DNA of 34,895 nt from GCA-002282575 sp964646525 (lineage in GTDB: Bacteria; Pseudomonadota; Gammaproteobacteria; Thiomicrospirales; Thiomicrospiraceae). The stretch lies in NCBI GenBank assembly GCA_964646525.1, contig CAZYER010000014.1, forward strand, positions 1 through 34,895. Reading direction: 5' to 3'. Positions 16,733 through 25,121 of this stretch are shown piece after piece (the stretch's first letter is position 1; the number at the start of each line of letters is the position of its first letter). The notes under the pieces are model-generated. The model saw nothing but the letters and a program-made list of their open reading frames with translations, did no database searches and was not told the DNA's origin. Position numbers and translations under genes: made by a program.

Positions 16733-17452
16733 ATGAGACAGATTGTTTTAGATACCGAAACCACGGGTATTGATCCGAAAGACGGTCACCGTATTGTCGA
16801 AATTGGTGCGGTTGAGTTAGAAAATCGTCAAGCCACTGGACGTACCTACCATCAATACCTTAATCCAGAACGCCAAATGGATGAAGAAGTGATGCGGGTT
16901 CATGGCATTAGCAACGAACGCGTTGCCAATGAACCTAAATTCGCTGAAGTGGTGCATGAGTTTATGCAGTTCGTGCAGGGTGCTGAACTGCTGATTCATA
17001 ACGCCCCCTTCGACGTGGGACATATTAATGCTGAATTGTCGCGCCTAAGCAACAACCCATGGGGTAAGCTAGAAGATCACGTCACCATTACCGATACCTT
17101 GGCAATGGCTAAAAAAAGCTATCCTGGTCAGCGCAATAACCTAGATGCTTTGTGCAAGCGTTTATTTATTGATAACAGTGCTCGAACTTTTCATGGCGCT
17201 TTGCTCGATAGTCAAATTTTAGCCGATGTTTATTTAGCTATGACAGGTGGGCAGACGGGATTGGGTTTGTTTAACGATCATGCCAGCAGTGGAAACAACG
17301 AACAAGGCTACAGCGTCATTTGTTCCAGTTTGGCTCAAGCACTACCCGCCTTTCAACTCAGCGAAGCATACCTCACGGCACATCAGGCTATGCTGAGCAG
17401 CATGCAGAAAAAAGTATGCGTCTGGACAGAGAAATATTCAAATAGGCTTTAA
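16733..17452 (+). CDS. dnaQ: DNA polymerase III epsilon subunit (3'-5' proofreading exonuclease)
   Basis: A 239-residue DnaQ. The DEDDh exonuclease residues are all visible: Asp7 and Glu9 (LDTETTG), Asp94 (HNAPFDVGH), His154 and Asp159 (HGALLDSQ). The C-terminal tail after about 190 should bind the polymerase subunit; the beta-clamp contact is not obvious. It proofreads in the replicative holoenzyme. The stop overlaps that of convergent rnhA by 4 bases (17449-17452). In E. coli the two genes diverge, and in pseudomonads (from memory) they run the same way, so the convergent order here is a local rearrangement. Confidence 0.96.
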   Translation: MRQIVLDTETTGIDPKDGHRIVEIGAVELENRQATGRTYHQYLNPERQMDEEVMRVHGISNERVANEPKFAEVVHEFMQFVQGAELLIHNAPFDVGHINAELSRLSNNPWGKLEDHVTITDTLAMAKKSYPGQRNNLDALCKRLFIDNSARTFHGALLDSQILADVYLAMTGGQTGLGLFNDHASSGNNEQGYSVICSSLAQALPAFQLSEAYLTAHQAMLSSMQKKVCVWTEKYSNRL

Positions 17453-17880
17453 TTAGGTGGATAACCGAAGGGTTCAGCAGCCTTCCTAGCCGCCTCATCA
17501 ACACGCTCGTTTTCAGCATGACCGTTATGCCCCCTCACCCATTGCCAGTTAATGATGTGAGGCTGAGCTGCGGCAACTAATATCTTCCACAAATCTGGGT
17601 TTTTAACATCTTTAAACTGCTTGCGTTGCCAACCTGGCATCCATTCAGTCATCCCTTTTTGCACATATTGAGAGTCGGTGTAAAGCGTGACCTGACAAGG
17701 CATTTTTAACGAGCTTAATCCCTCAATTGCAGCTTGTAACTCCATACGATTATTCGTCGTATTGGTAGCTCCACCACTAATCATTTTTTCGACATCACCA
17801 AAACGCAATAAAGCAGCCCATCCGCCCGGTCCAGGATTACCCGAACAGGCGCCATCGGTAAAAATTTCTACACTTTTCAT
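17449..17880 (-). CDS. rnhA: ribonuclease HI
   Basis: A 143-residue RNase HI that cuts RNA in RNA:DNA hybrids. The catalytic residues are Asp9 (IFTDGACSGNPGPGG), Glu47 (NNRMELQA), Asp69 (LYTDSQYV), His118 and Asp128 (VRGHNGHAENERVDEAA). The basic protrusion typical of the E. coli-type enzyme is present (WMPGWQRKQFKDVKNPDLW). Its 3' end overlaps convergent dnaQ. It starts 36 bases after the YafS-like methyltransferase gene and is probably co-transcribed with it. Confidence 0.97.
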   Translation of the reverse strand: MKSVEIFTDGACSGNPGPGGWAALLRFGDVEKMISGGATNTTNNRMELQAAIEGLSSLKMPCQVTLYTDSQYVQKGMTEWMPGWQRKQFKDVKNPDLWKILVAAAQPHIINWQWVRGHNGHAENERVDEAARKAAEPFGYPPN

Positions 17881-17916
17881 TAACTTAATTTTTTCTTTAT
17901 TATGCTGTTAATCGCA

Positions 17917-18630
17917 TTATGATTTTGTTTTATGTTGCGTGGCAGAACTTTCTAGCTGTTGGCGCTTTGCCAGTTGTGGCAATAACGACTGCCAACGCCA
18001 GCCGTCTCGCAAGCCAATCAGTTTAACACGCGCCGTTTTTTTGTGCGCAACCAAGCCATAACCCTGTGAAAAAGGTGTCGCCAACCAGGGCAACCAGCGT
18101 TTCCAGCCTGTAGCAGGGTAAAAATCTACCTGCTGAATTTCATAACCGAGTGTTTGCAAGGCATCGACCAAGCGCCCTGCCCCTAGCAAAGACAAGCCAG
18201 AAGCCGCTTGACGATGCTTTCCCCATAATTGACCCCGCCAAGCATTGAGTGGATGAAAACCCATCACCACCAAGCGACCGTCATTAATCAGCACTCTGTC
18301 CACTTCACGTAACACGGCGTAAGGATCATGCGAAAGTTCTAACGTGAATGACATGACGACTAAATCAATACTTTGGTTAGCAATCGGCAAATCCTCAAAA
18401 TTAACCAGGGCTTGTGTATTGGTTAAGCGACTATCAGTCAATATAAAATGTTCACGAATCGGACAACTACGCCATGCATCGTTATAGTCAATTGCCATAC
18501 CCAGCTGTAAGCCATAGTAGCCAAATTGTTTTTTTAACACATTGGTCAACCAAGAACGCTGATGCGCCATTAGCGCATCACAGGCTTCTGTGGCACAAAA
18601 AGCTTTTAAAAAATGACTGAGATGATGCAT
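17917..18630 (-). CDS. class I SAM-dependent methyltransferase, YafS-like
   Basis: A 237-residue methyltransferase-like protein of unknown substrate, in the same place as yafS of E. coli (between gloB and rnhA). The later SAM-fold motifs are clear: LPIANQSIDLVVMSFTLELS, VLREVDRVLINDGRLVVMGF and HPLNAWR. The glycine-rich motif I is degenerate (YYGLQLGMAID), as expected for this group. The start is ATG 18630, with AAGGAG at 5 bases; the GTG at 18636 lies inside that site and is rejected. It diverges from gloB, whose upstream codons may overlap it. Confidence 0.85.
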   Translation of the reverse strand: MHHLSHFLKAFCATEACDALMAHQRSWLTNVLKKQFGYYGLQLGMAIDYNDAWRSCPIREHFILTDSRLTNTQALVNFEDLPIANQSIDLVVMSFTLELSHDPYAVLREVDRVLINDGRLVVMGFHPLNAWRGQLWGKHRQAASGLSLLGAGRLVDALQTLGYEIQQVDFYPATGWKRWLPWLATPFSQGYGLVAHKKTARVKLIGLRDGWRWQSLLPQLAKRQQLESSATQHKTKS

Positions 18631-18693
18631 CTTCACTCCTTGAAGTGTTCATTGGTTATTGACCATTTCACCCCGCTTGACTATCATGCTCAG

Positions 18694-19518
18694 ATGACTA
18701 ACCTATCACACGCACAAGCCAAGATTGTCGGACTCCCCACTCTTGATGACAATTATATCTGGATATTAATTCAGGGAAAGCATACGCTGGTTATTGACCC
18801 AGGTGCAAGTACCCCTGTCATTGACTGGTGTCAAGCAAATAACCGTCAGCCCACCGCAATTCTACTCACTCACACCCATTACGACCATATTGATGGCATT
18901 ACTGACTTGCTGGAAACTTATGGTAAGACCTTACCCATATATGCCCACAGCGAAGCCCGACTTGCCTTTGCGTTCAATGCCATTACACCAGAACAAACAC
19001 TGATATTCGACGACATTAATCTATCGGTGATGTTGTTAGCAGGGCATACCCCTGATCATATTGGTTTTTACTGGGCGTCAGAACATGCACTATTTTGCGG
19101 TGATAGCCTATTCACGGGCGGTTGCGGTCGTTTATTCAATGGCGGTACAGCAGAACAAATGACCGAAACCCTGACCAACATTGCTAAACTACCCAGTGAC
19201 ACCGCTATATATTGTGCTCACGAGTACACACTTGCTAACTTGCGCTTTGCGCTCAGGGTTGAACCCGACAACAAAGATACGCAACAACGTTTAACAACTG
19301 CCAAGACATTAAGAGCGCAAGGCTTAGCCACAGTACCTTCTCTATTAAGTGAAGAGCTCGCAACCAATCCTTTTTTACGCACTCAAATTCCCAATGTCGC
19401 TATTGCGATTGAACACTGGTGGAAAGCACAAACGGATAATCCAGTAGAGCGTTTTGCTCAGTTACGAGCATGGAAAAACCAACTCGATGCCACGGGTGTT
19501 TTGGAGCAAGACGAATGA
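18694..19518 (+). CDS. gloB: hydroxyacylglutathione hydrolase (glyoxalase II)
   Basis: This enzyme hydrolyses S-lactoylglutathione to D-lactate and glutathione, the last step of methylglyoxal detoxification. THTHYDH gives the binuclear metal site; GHTPDHIG, CGDSLFTGGCGRLF and CAHEYTLANLRFA complete the glyoxalase II pattern. LDDNYIWIL near the N-terminus is typical. From ATG 18694 it has 274 residues. The frame is open back to ATG 18613, but that would overlap the divergent methyltransferase gene and add residues foreign to the family. The stop overlaps the mltD start by 4 bases (ATGA), so the pair is coupled. Confidence 0.93.
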   Translation: MTNLSHAQAKIVGLPTLDDNYIWILIQGKHTLVIDPGASTPVIDWCQANNRQPTAILLTHTHYDHIDGITDLLETYGKTLPIYAHSEARLAFAFNAITPEQTLIFDDINLSVMLLAGHTPDHIGFYWASEHALFCGDSLFTGGCGRLFNGGTAEQMTETLTNIAKLPSDTAIYCAHEYTLANLRFALRVEPDNKDTQQRLTTAKTLRAQGLATVPSLLSEELATNPFLRTQIPNVAIAIEHWWKAQTDNPVERFAQLRAWKNQLDATGVLEQDE

Positions 19519-21113
19519 AAAAGATGCGTTACACTTTACTTGCATTATGTGTTAGTAGCCTGTTTTTGGTTGGATGTAGTCAAGATATTAAAGATGAAGT
19601 CAATTTGTCCAGCAAAACTACAACTACGGCTAAACGCTCTGGTGCCATGCTCAATTACAGCTTACACGAATTAAAAGAAATTGATTTAACCAATCGTCAG
19701 GCTGATGAAGAAGATAGCAATATTGACATTTGGCAAAAAATTACTGAAGGCTACCAATTTAAACAGCCAATCAATAGTCGAATTCAAAACGAAATTAACT
19801 TTTATCATGCTCGCCCTAAAAGCATTCCAGAAGCCTTGCGAAGAGCCTCACCCTACTTGTACATGATTACGCATGAAATCCAACAACGTAACATGCCGAT
19901 GGAAATTGCTTTTTTACCGATCATTGAAAGCTCCTTCAATACAAAGGCACTGTCTAGTGCCAATGCATCTGGCATGTGGCAATTTACCCCCGATACCGCA
20001 CAAGTACGGGGATTGAAAAACGACTGGTGGTACGATGGCCGTCGTGATGTGTATGAATCGACCGTTGCCGCTCTAGACTTACTACAAAGCCTTTATGGTC
20101 GTTTAGACAATGACTGGATGTTAGCACTGGCTGCCTATAACTGGGGCGCACTCAACGTGAAGGCAGCGATAGCTAAAAATAAAGCTAAAGGCTTGCCAAC
20201 TGACTATTGGAACTTGAAAATGCCGACCGAAACCATGCGCTATGTACCAAAACTTTTGGCCGTGGCTGAAATGGTCAAATCGGCACCTCAATATAAAATT
20301 GCCTTGCCCGATATTCCCAATACACCTTTGTTAACGCGTATTCAAATCGATCAACAAATTGATTTATCGACTGCCGCCCAAATGGCGGATATGAGCTGGG
20401 ATGACTTTCATCGCATCAATGCAGGACATAAGCGCATTACTACCAACCCGAATGAAAAAACACACGTGGTTGTCCCAGTCGATAAACTCAGTACTTTCGC
20501 TATTAACCTAACGCGTTTTGCACCGCAAACCAATGGTAATTGGATTGCTTATACGCTCAAAAATGATGAGACCATAGAATCATTAGCGCAACGCCATCAC
20601 ACATCAGCGGAAGTACTTAAACGCATTAATCAACTTAATTACACACCCAAAGCAGGTCAAACGCTACTGATTCCTGTCGGTCAAAAAGAAATTGACGAAA
20701 CAATGGCAACTACAGCAGACTCGAGCTTAAAAACAACTTTGGCCTTAGAAAGTCGTGAAATTGCCAATGCGCGTGCTTTAGCGGAACGTAAAGAAGCCCT
20801 TAAAAGGCAAAAAATTACGCACACACTAGGCTCGAATCAGCCGCTATCCAAAGTTGCTGAATATTACGGTGTCTCATTACGCGCACTGGCTCTGGTCAAC
20901 AATTTAACGCCTCAATCGAAACTGAGAGTAGGTCAAGAACTGATTATCCCAGTTGAAAAAGTCATTTCTGTGACAGCTAAGAAAGGCGATACTTGGCAAT
21001 CCATCGCCAAGCAAAACCGCGTTCCTGCTCATGTATTGTTAAGTTTTAACAATGCTAAAGAAAAAGATCCGATTAAACCAGGTCAAGCTATTAAAGTACC
21101 GAAAATGGGTTAA
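19515..21113 (+). CDS. mltD: membrane-bound lytic murein transglycosylase D
   Basis: A 532-residue periplasmic lipoprotein that cleaves peptidoglycan glycan strands. The start at ATG 19515 gives a short signal peptide with lipobox LVGC (lipid-carrying Cys21). The SLT domain has catalytic Glu138 (IIESSFNTKALSS) followed by ASGMWQFTPDTA and LALAAYNWG. Three LysM-type glycan-binding repeats follow at about 349-395, 432-478 and 485-531. The second LysM is separated from the first by a short Ala/Arg/Lys-rich linker. The gene is coupled to gloB by a 4-base overlap. No clear terminator is seen in the 82 bases after it. Confidence 0.95.
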   Translation: MKKMRYTLLALCVSSLFLVGCSQDIKDEVNLSSKTTTTAKRSGAMLNYSLHELKEIDLTNRQADEEDSNIDIWQKITEGYQFKQPINSRIQNEINFYHARPKSIPEALRRASPYLYMITHEIQQRNMPMEIAFLPIIESSFNTKALSSANASGMWQFTPDTAQVRGLKNDWWYDGRRDVYESTVAALDLLQSLYGRLDNDWMLALAAYNWGALNVKAAIAKNKAKGLPTDYWNLKMPTETMRYVPKLLAVAEMVKSAPQYKIALPDIPNTPLLTRIQIDQQIDLSTAAQMADMSWDDFHRINAGHKRITTNPNEKTHVVVPVDKLSTFAINLTRFAPQTNGNWIAYTLKNDETIESLAQRHHTSAEVLKRINQLNYTPKAGQTLLIPVGQKEIDETMATTADSSLKTTLALESREIANARALAERKEALKRQKITHTLGSNQPLSKVAEYYGVSLRALALVNNLTPQSKLRVGQELIIPVEKVISVTAKKGDTWQSIAKQNRVPAHVLLSFNNAKEKDPIKPGQAIKVPKMG

Positions 21114-21195
21114 GCCCCACGCTCTTCAGTGTCATTATGAAACAACCCACCTAGCCTACCATTAACAATAGATAGGTTCAGATGAGTTATAAAAC

Positions 21196-22803
21196 TTAAC
21201 CCAATCGCTGTTGCAAATAACGATGCGGCGCACTAGCTAATAAACGCTGAGTATAAGCTTCTTTAGGCGCAGTTAACACCTGCTCGGTTGTTCCTGTTTC
21301 AACAATTTTACCCGCTTGCATCACCGCAACACGATGGGCAATGCGTGGCACAATTGACAAGTCATGAGTAATGAACAAGTAAGAAACTCCCATGCGCTGT
21401 TGTAACTCATCCAGCAGTGTAAGGATTTGTCCACGCACCGTCACATCCAAAGCACTGGTGGGTTCATCGCAAATAATTAAACTCGGCTCAACGGCTAAGG
21501 CTCTGGCAATACCGATACGTTGCCTTTGCCCACCCGAGAACTCATGAGGATAGCGCCCAGCATGTGCTGGCTCTAGCCCAACCAAGCTGAGTAATTCAGC
21601 GACACGTGCGTCTCGATTGCTTGGCTCGCCGACATTCAAGCTGTCCATCCCCTCTCGAATAAGTTTGCCTACGGTCATGCGTGGATTAAACGCCCCGTAA
21701 GGGTCTTGAAACACGACCTGAAGGTGTTTGCGTAATGGACGCATTTTGCGCTCACTTAACCCGACTAAGTCATGATTCAAAAAGGAAATTCGACCACTAG
21801 CAGGAACCAACTTGAGTAGGGCTTGAGCTAAGGTGGTTTTACCGCAGCCTGACTCGCCCACTAACGCCAAGGTCTCGCCCTTATTGACGTGTATATCAAT
21901 GCCATTCACCGCCACTGTATCGGGTTGTTTGCGCAATAACCAGCCTTTACGTCGACCTGCAAAACTGACAGTAAGTGCTTCGGTGCTTAACACGCGTTCA
22001 GTGTCGCTAATCGGCTTTCTAAACTCGGTATCAGGCAAGGCATTGGCAATTAAACGACGTGTGTAGGGATGATGCGCTGACTTAAAAAACTGTTCAATCG
22101 GTAAGACTTCAATCAACTTGCCCTTATACATGACACCGACACGATGAGCCAACTGAGCAACTAACCCCATGTCGTGAGTAATAAATAAAATGGTCAGTCC
22201 GCGCTTTTGTTGTAACGACAAAAGTAATTCCAACACTTGCGCTTGAATGGTCACATCCAGTGCGGTTGTTGGCTCATCAGCAATTAATAATTCGGGTTCA
22301 CCTGCTAAAGCCATGGCGATCATAATGCGTTGCTTTTGTCCGCCAGAAAGTTGATGCGGGTACCAGTTATAACGCTCATCGGCATCGGGAATACCCACTT
22401 CTTCCATCAACTCAACAACCCGTTGACACTGTGCACTGCCACGCAATGCCGTTTGTAATTGCAAAACCTCTGCAATCTGGTCGCCCACACGCATGAGTGG
22501 ATTTAGAGCCGTCATTGGCTCTTGAAAAATCATACCGATACGACCACCTCTAACCTGTCGCATCTGTGCTTCAGAGAGAGACAATAAATCACTTTCAGAC
22601 AGAGAAACCTTTCCCGATAACTGCATATTGCCTGGCAACAAACGCATTAATGCCAAGGCTGTTAACGACTTACCCGAACCCGACTCTCCTACCAGAGCAA
22701 AGACTTCACCTTTTTGCATGCTAAAGGAAACATCATCGACCAGCTTACGCTCATCGGTTAATTGAACGCTGAGTTTTTCAACATTTAACAAACTTGTTGG
22801 CAT
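21196..22803 (-). CDS. peptide-type ABC transporter, fused double ATP-binding protein
   Basis: A 535-residue cytoplasmic protein with two complete ABC domains, equivalent to DppD and DppF joined, as in YejF. Domain 1 (about 1-260): Walker A GESGSGKS, signature LSGGQKQR, Walker B LLIADEPTTALD. Domain 2 (about 270-535): GESGCGKTT, FSGGQRQR, LIICDEPTSALD. Each is followed by the oppD/F-type C-terminal extension. It powers the two permeases encoded just upstream; the intergenic gap is 9 bases. GGAAGG lies 5 bases before the ATG. It is the last gene of the operon. Confidence 0.95.
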   Translation of the reverse strand: MPTSLLNVEKLSVQLTDERKLVDDVSFSMQKGEVFALVGESGSGKSLTALALMRLLPGNMQLSGKVSLSESDLLSLSEAQMRQVRGGRIGMIFQEPMTALNPLMRVGDQIAEVLQLQTALRGSAQCQRVVELMEEVGIPDADERYNWYPHQLSGGQKQRIMIAMALAGEPELLIADEPTTALDVTIQAQVLELLLSLQQKRGLTILFITHDMGLVAQLAHRVGVMYKGKLIEVLPIEQFFKSAHHPYTRRLIANALPDTEFRKPISDTERVLSTEALTVSFAGRRKGWLLRKQPDTVAVNGIDIHVNKGETLALVGESGCGKTTLAQALLKLVPASGRISFLNHDLVGLSERKMRPLRKHLQVVFQDPYGAFNPRMTVGKLIREGMDSLNVGEPSNRDARVAELLSLVGLEPAHAGRYPHEFSGGQRQRIGIARALAVEPSLIICDEPTSALDVTVRGQILTLLDELQQRMGVSYLFITHDLSIVPRIAHRVAVMQAGKIVETGTTEQVLTAPKEAYTQRLLASAPHRYLQQRLG

Positions 22804-22812
22804 CTTGCCTTC

Positions 22813-24135
22813 CTAACTTCTTGTCGCTCTTGGATTAAATACCTGCTGAATGCGGTCGGCTAATAAATTAGCCGATAGTACCAGCGTAAACATACCGGCA
22901 AATGCGCCAAACAAATTCCACCACACCACAGGTTCTCGATTGAGTTCTTGCCTTGCTAAATTAATCATATTACCCCAACTGGGCATGGTCGGATCTACCC
23001 CAATACCAACATAGGATAAAACCGCTTCCGCCAAAACCAAACCACTAAAATCTAACACCACAGCAATCAACACCAAATGCCCCACATTCGGTAATAAGTG
23101 TCTGCCGATGATTTTACCATCCGAAACACCAAATGCCTTAGCGGCTTTGACATATTCCATTTCGCGTAACTTTAACGATTCCGCACGCAAAATACGCGCT
23201 AGCCCCGTCCAACCTGTTAATCCCAACACCAAACACACAAGCAGTAAACGCACGTCGGCACGTTCTTGCTCGCTGGCAAATAATTCAGCGTGTTGGGCTA
23301 AATAAAGTTGAGCCAATAACATGGCACTGGCAATCAGCAACACCCCTGGCACAGCATTCAGTGTGGTATAAATATATTGCACCGCATCATCGACCCGACC
23401 CTTGAAATAACCCGCAGCAATCCCTAAGCTGATGGCAAAAGGTAGCGTGAGTAAGGTTGTTAAGCCACCAATTAAGACACCTGTGCGAACGCCTTTTAGT
23501 GTTTCATAGAGTACATCTTGTCCTACCTTTCCAGTGCCCAGCACATGGTAAGACTGCCCCATACCCCACAACCAAGCAGATAAGGCCGATAAGCTAACCA
23601 AGGTCAAGGCGGCGGTTCGCCAAGGAATGTCAGTGTCTTTAAAAAGACGTAACCTTGCTAGTAACATGACCAGAATAGCCGCCAAGCCAGCACCCAACAC
23701 TAACCATAAAATGGATTGCTTCAAAATATCGCTTTGATGCTCCGAAGCCGCTTCGAGGTGATTTCCTGCATGTTTCAAAGACACAGGCGCACGAATGAGC
23801 AACCCATCCTCAGTTTGACGCGTTTCTTTCCACAGACTTTCAATGGCAAAAGGGGCGGAATAGCTTTTTTCTTGTCCCGTTGCCATCTTACCCAAAGCAA
23901 CATCTAACACACTGACCACGGGACGATAGGGATCGTCTGTGCGCCAATGAATCGAGTCAGCCAATGCAATAAACACAAACCACAACAAAATAACCGATGA
24001 CGCCAAAGCGGTATGACTTTGCGCGACCAAGCGCCAACGCTCACGCGCTAATTCATCTCGTTTCAGTTGCCAACCAAAGCCTACTAAGCTGAGCACCAGC
24101 AACCAAACAACGATATCTGACCAAAGTACTAACAT
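22813..24135 (-). CDS. peptide-type ABC transporter permease (DppC/YejE-like) with extended N-terminus
   Basis: A 440-residue inner-membrane permease. The C-terminal ~260 residues are a normal OppC-type domain, with the EAA loop VKAAKAFGVSDGKIIGRHLL contacting the ATPase. The N-terminal ~190 residues are unusual. They hold two helices near the start (SDIVVWLLVLSLVGFGW; SVILLWFVFIALAD), a periplasmic stretch of about 80 residues (with LWKETRQTEDGLLIRAPVSL), then another helix pair. OppC proteins normally have about 300 residues, so the addition may shape substrate handover. The start ATG overlaps the upstream permease stop by 1 base (TAATG). Confidence 0.9.
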   Translation of the reverse strand: MLVLWSDIVVWLLVLSLVGFGWQLKRDELARERWRLVAQSHTALASSVILLWFVFIALADSIHWRTDDPYRPVVSVLDVALGKMATGQEKSYSAPFAIESLWKETRQTEDGLLIRAPVSLKHAGNHLEAASEHQSDILKQSILWLVLGAGLAAILVMLLARLRLFKDTDIPWRTAALTLVSLSALSAWLWGMGQSYHVLGTGKVGQDVLYETLKGVRTGVLIGGLTTLLTLPFAISLGIAAGYFKGRVDDAVQYIYTTLNAVPGVLLIASAMLLAQLYLAQHAELFASEQERADVRLLLVCLVLGLTGWTGLARILRAESLKLREMEYVKAAKAFGVSDGKIIGRHLLPNVGHLVLIAVVLDFSGLVLAEAVLSYVGIGVDPTMPSWGNMINLARQELNREPVVWWNLFGAFAGMFTLVLSANLLADRIQQVFNPRATRS

Positions 24136-25121
24136 TATGAGTCATCCCCCAAACGAACGCGAGGATCCGCCCACGCATAGGCAATATCGGTTAAGATTAA
24201 ACCAAACACATACAAAACCGCCCCTAAGTAAACCATCGCACGCACAATGGCAAAGTCCTGACTGTTAATGGCATCAATGGTATAACTGCCCAATCCTGGA
24301 ATACCGAAAAAAGATTCCATAATTAAACTGCCCATAAAGAGTAAAGGCAAAACAGCAACGACACCCGTCAGAATGGGTAACATGCCATTGGGTAACACGT
24401 GCTTGCGCATCACCTGCCACTGACTCAATCCTTTTGCGCGTGCGGTACGAGCAAAATCTTTGTCGGCTTCTTCTAATAAAATACTGCGATACCAACGCAC
24501 TCCAGCGCCCACGCCAGCAATCACGCCCAATAAAATCGGCAACAACAAAAAGCGCCATAAATCGCCATCGGGTTCATAGCCAGAAATGGGAAACCAATGC
24601 CAGAGTTTCGCCATCACATACTGACCACCAATGATAAAAAACAGCCCCGAAATTGACATAATAACCACGGTAATGACCAGTCCAAGCTTATCCAACCACT
24701 GACCACGAAACATCACCAACAACAAAGCCAAGGCAATATTAACGACTAACCCCAAGACAAAACTCGGTAAAGCCAACCATAAAGATGGCCAAGCACGTTG
24801 CGCTAAATCGGCACCAATAGCACGACCCGCATCCGATATACCAAAATCAAACATCATCAACTGCACCGATTTCTGCCAAAAAATGGTTTGTGACAGCATC
24901 GACCAGCCAGCAGCTTCGCCATTCCATAGCAAAGGTAAATCATAGCCACGAGCCGCTTTCCAAGCCGCAATAGCTGCATCGGTGACATGCTTATTACCGA
25001 GTTGGGCACGCGCCATATCATCGGGTGAGTTGACAACAAAAAACAAGGTAAAGGTGAGCAGGTTCACCATCAATAAGATCGGTAATAACCAGAGTAAACG
25101 TCGAATAATGTAAGCGTTCAT
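24135..25121 (-). CDS. peptide-type ABC transporter permease (DppB/YejB-like)
   Basis: A 328-residue inner-membrane permease of the OppB type. The N-terminal helix (YIIRRLLWLLPILLMVNLLT) is followed by a periplasmic loop and the transport domain. The EAA loop ARTARAKGLSQWQVMRKHVL contacts the ATPase, and SFFGIPGLGSYTIDAI is a family landmark. The start ATG overlaps the binding-protein stop by 4 bases, and the stop overlaps the next permease start by 1 base, so the whole operon is translationally coupled. Confidence 0.93.
   Translation of the reverse strand: MNAYIIRRLLWLLPILLMVNLLTFTLFFVVNSPDDMARAQLGNKHVTDAAIAAWKAARGYDLPLLWNGEAAGWSMLSQTIFWQKSVQLMMFDFGISDAGRAIGADLAQRAWPSLWLALPSFVLGLVVNIALALLLVMFRGQWLDKLGLVITVVIMSISGLFFIIGGQYVMAKLWHWFPISGYEPDGDLWRFLLLPILLGVIAGVGAGVRWYRSILLEEADKDFARTARAKGLSQWQVMRKHVLPNGMLPILTGVVAVLPLLFMGSLIMESFFGIPGLGSYTIDAINSQDFAIVRAMVYLGAVLYVFGLILTDIAYAWADPRVRLGDDS

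Noticed and set aside
18613..18693. Longer gloB from ATG 18613
   Set aside because: It would overlap the divergent methyltransferase start, and the added 27 residues precede the normal glyoxalase II N-terminus.
21114..21195. Possible terminator between mltD and the ABC operon
   Set aside because: Only a weak, interrupted ACCTA/TAGGT pairing is present, with no T run.
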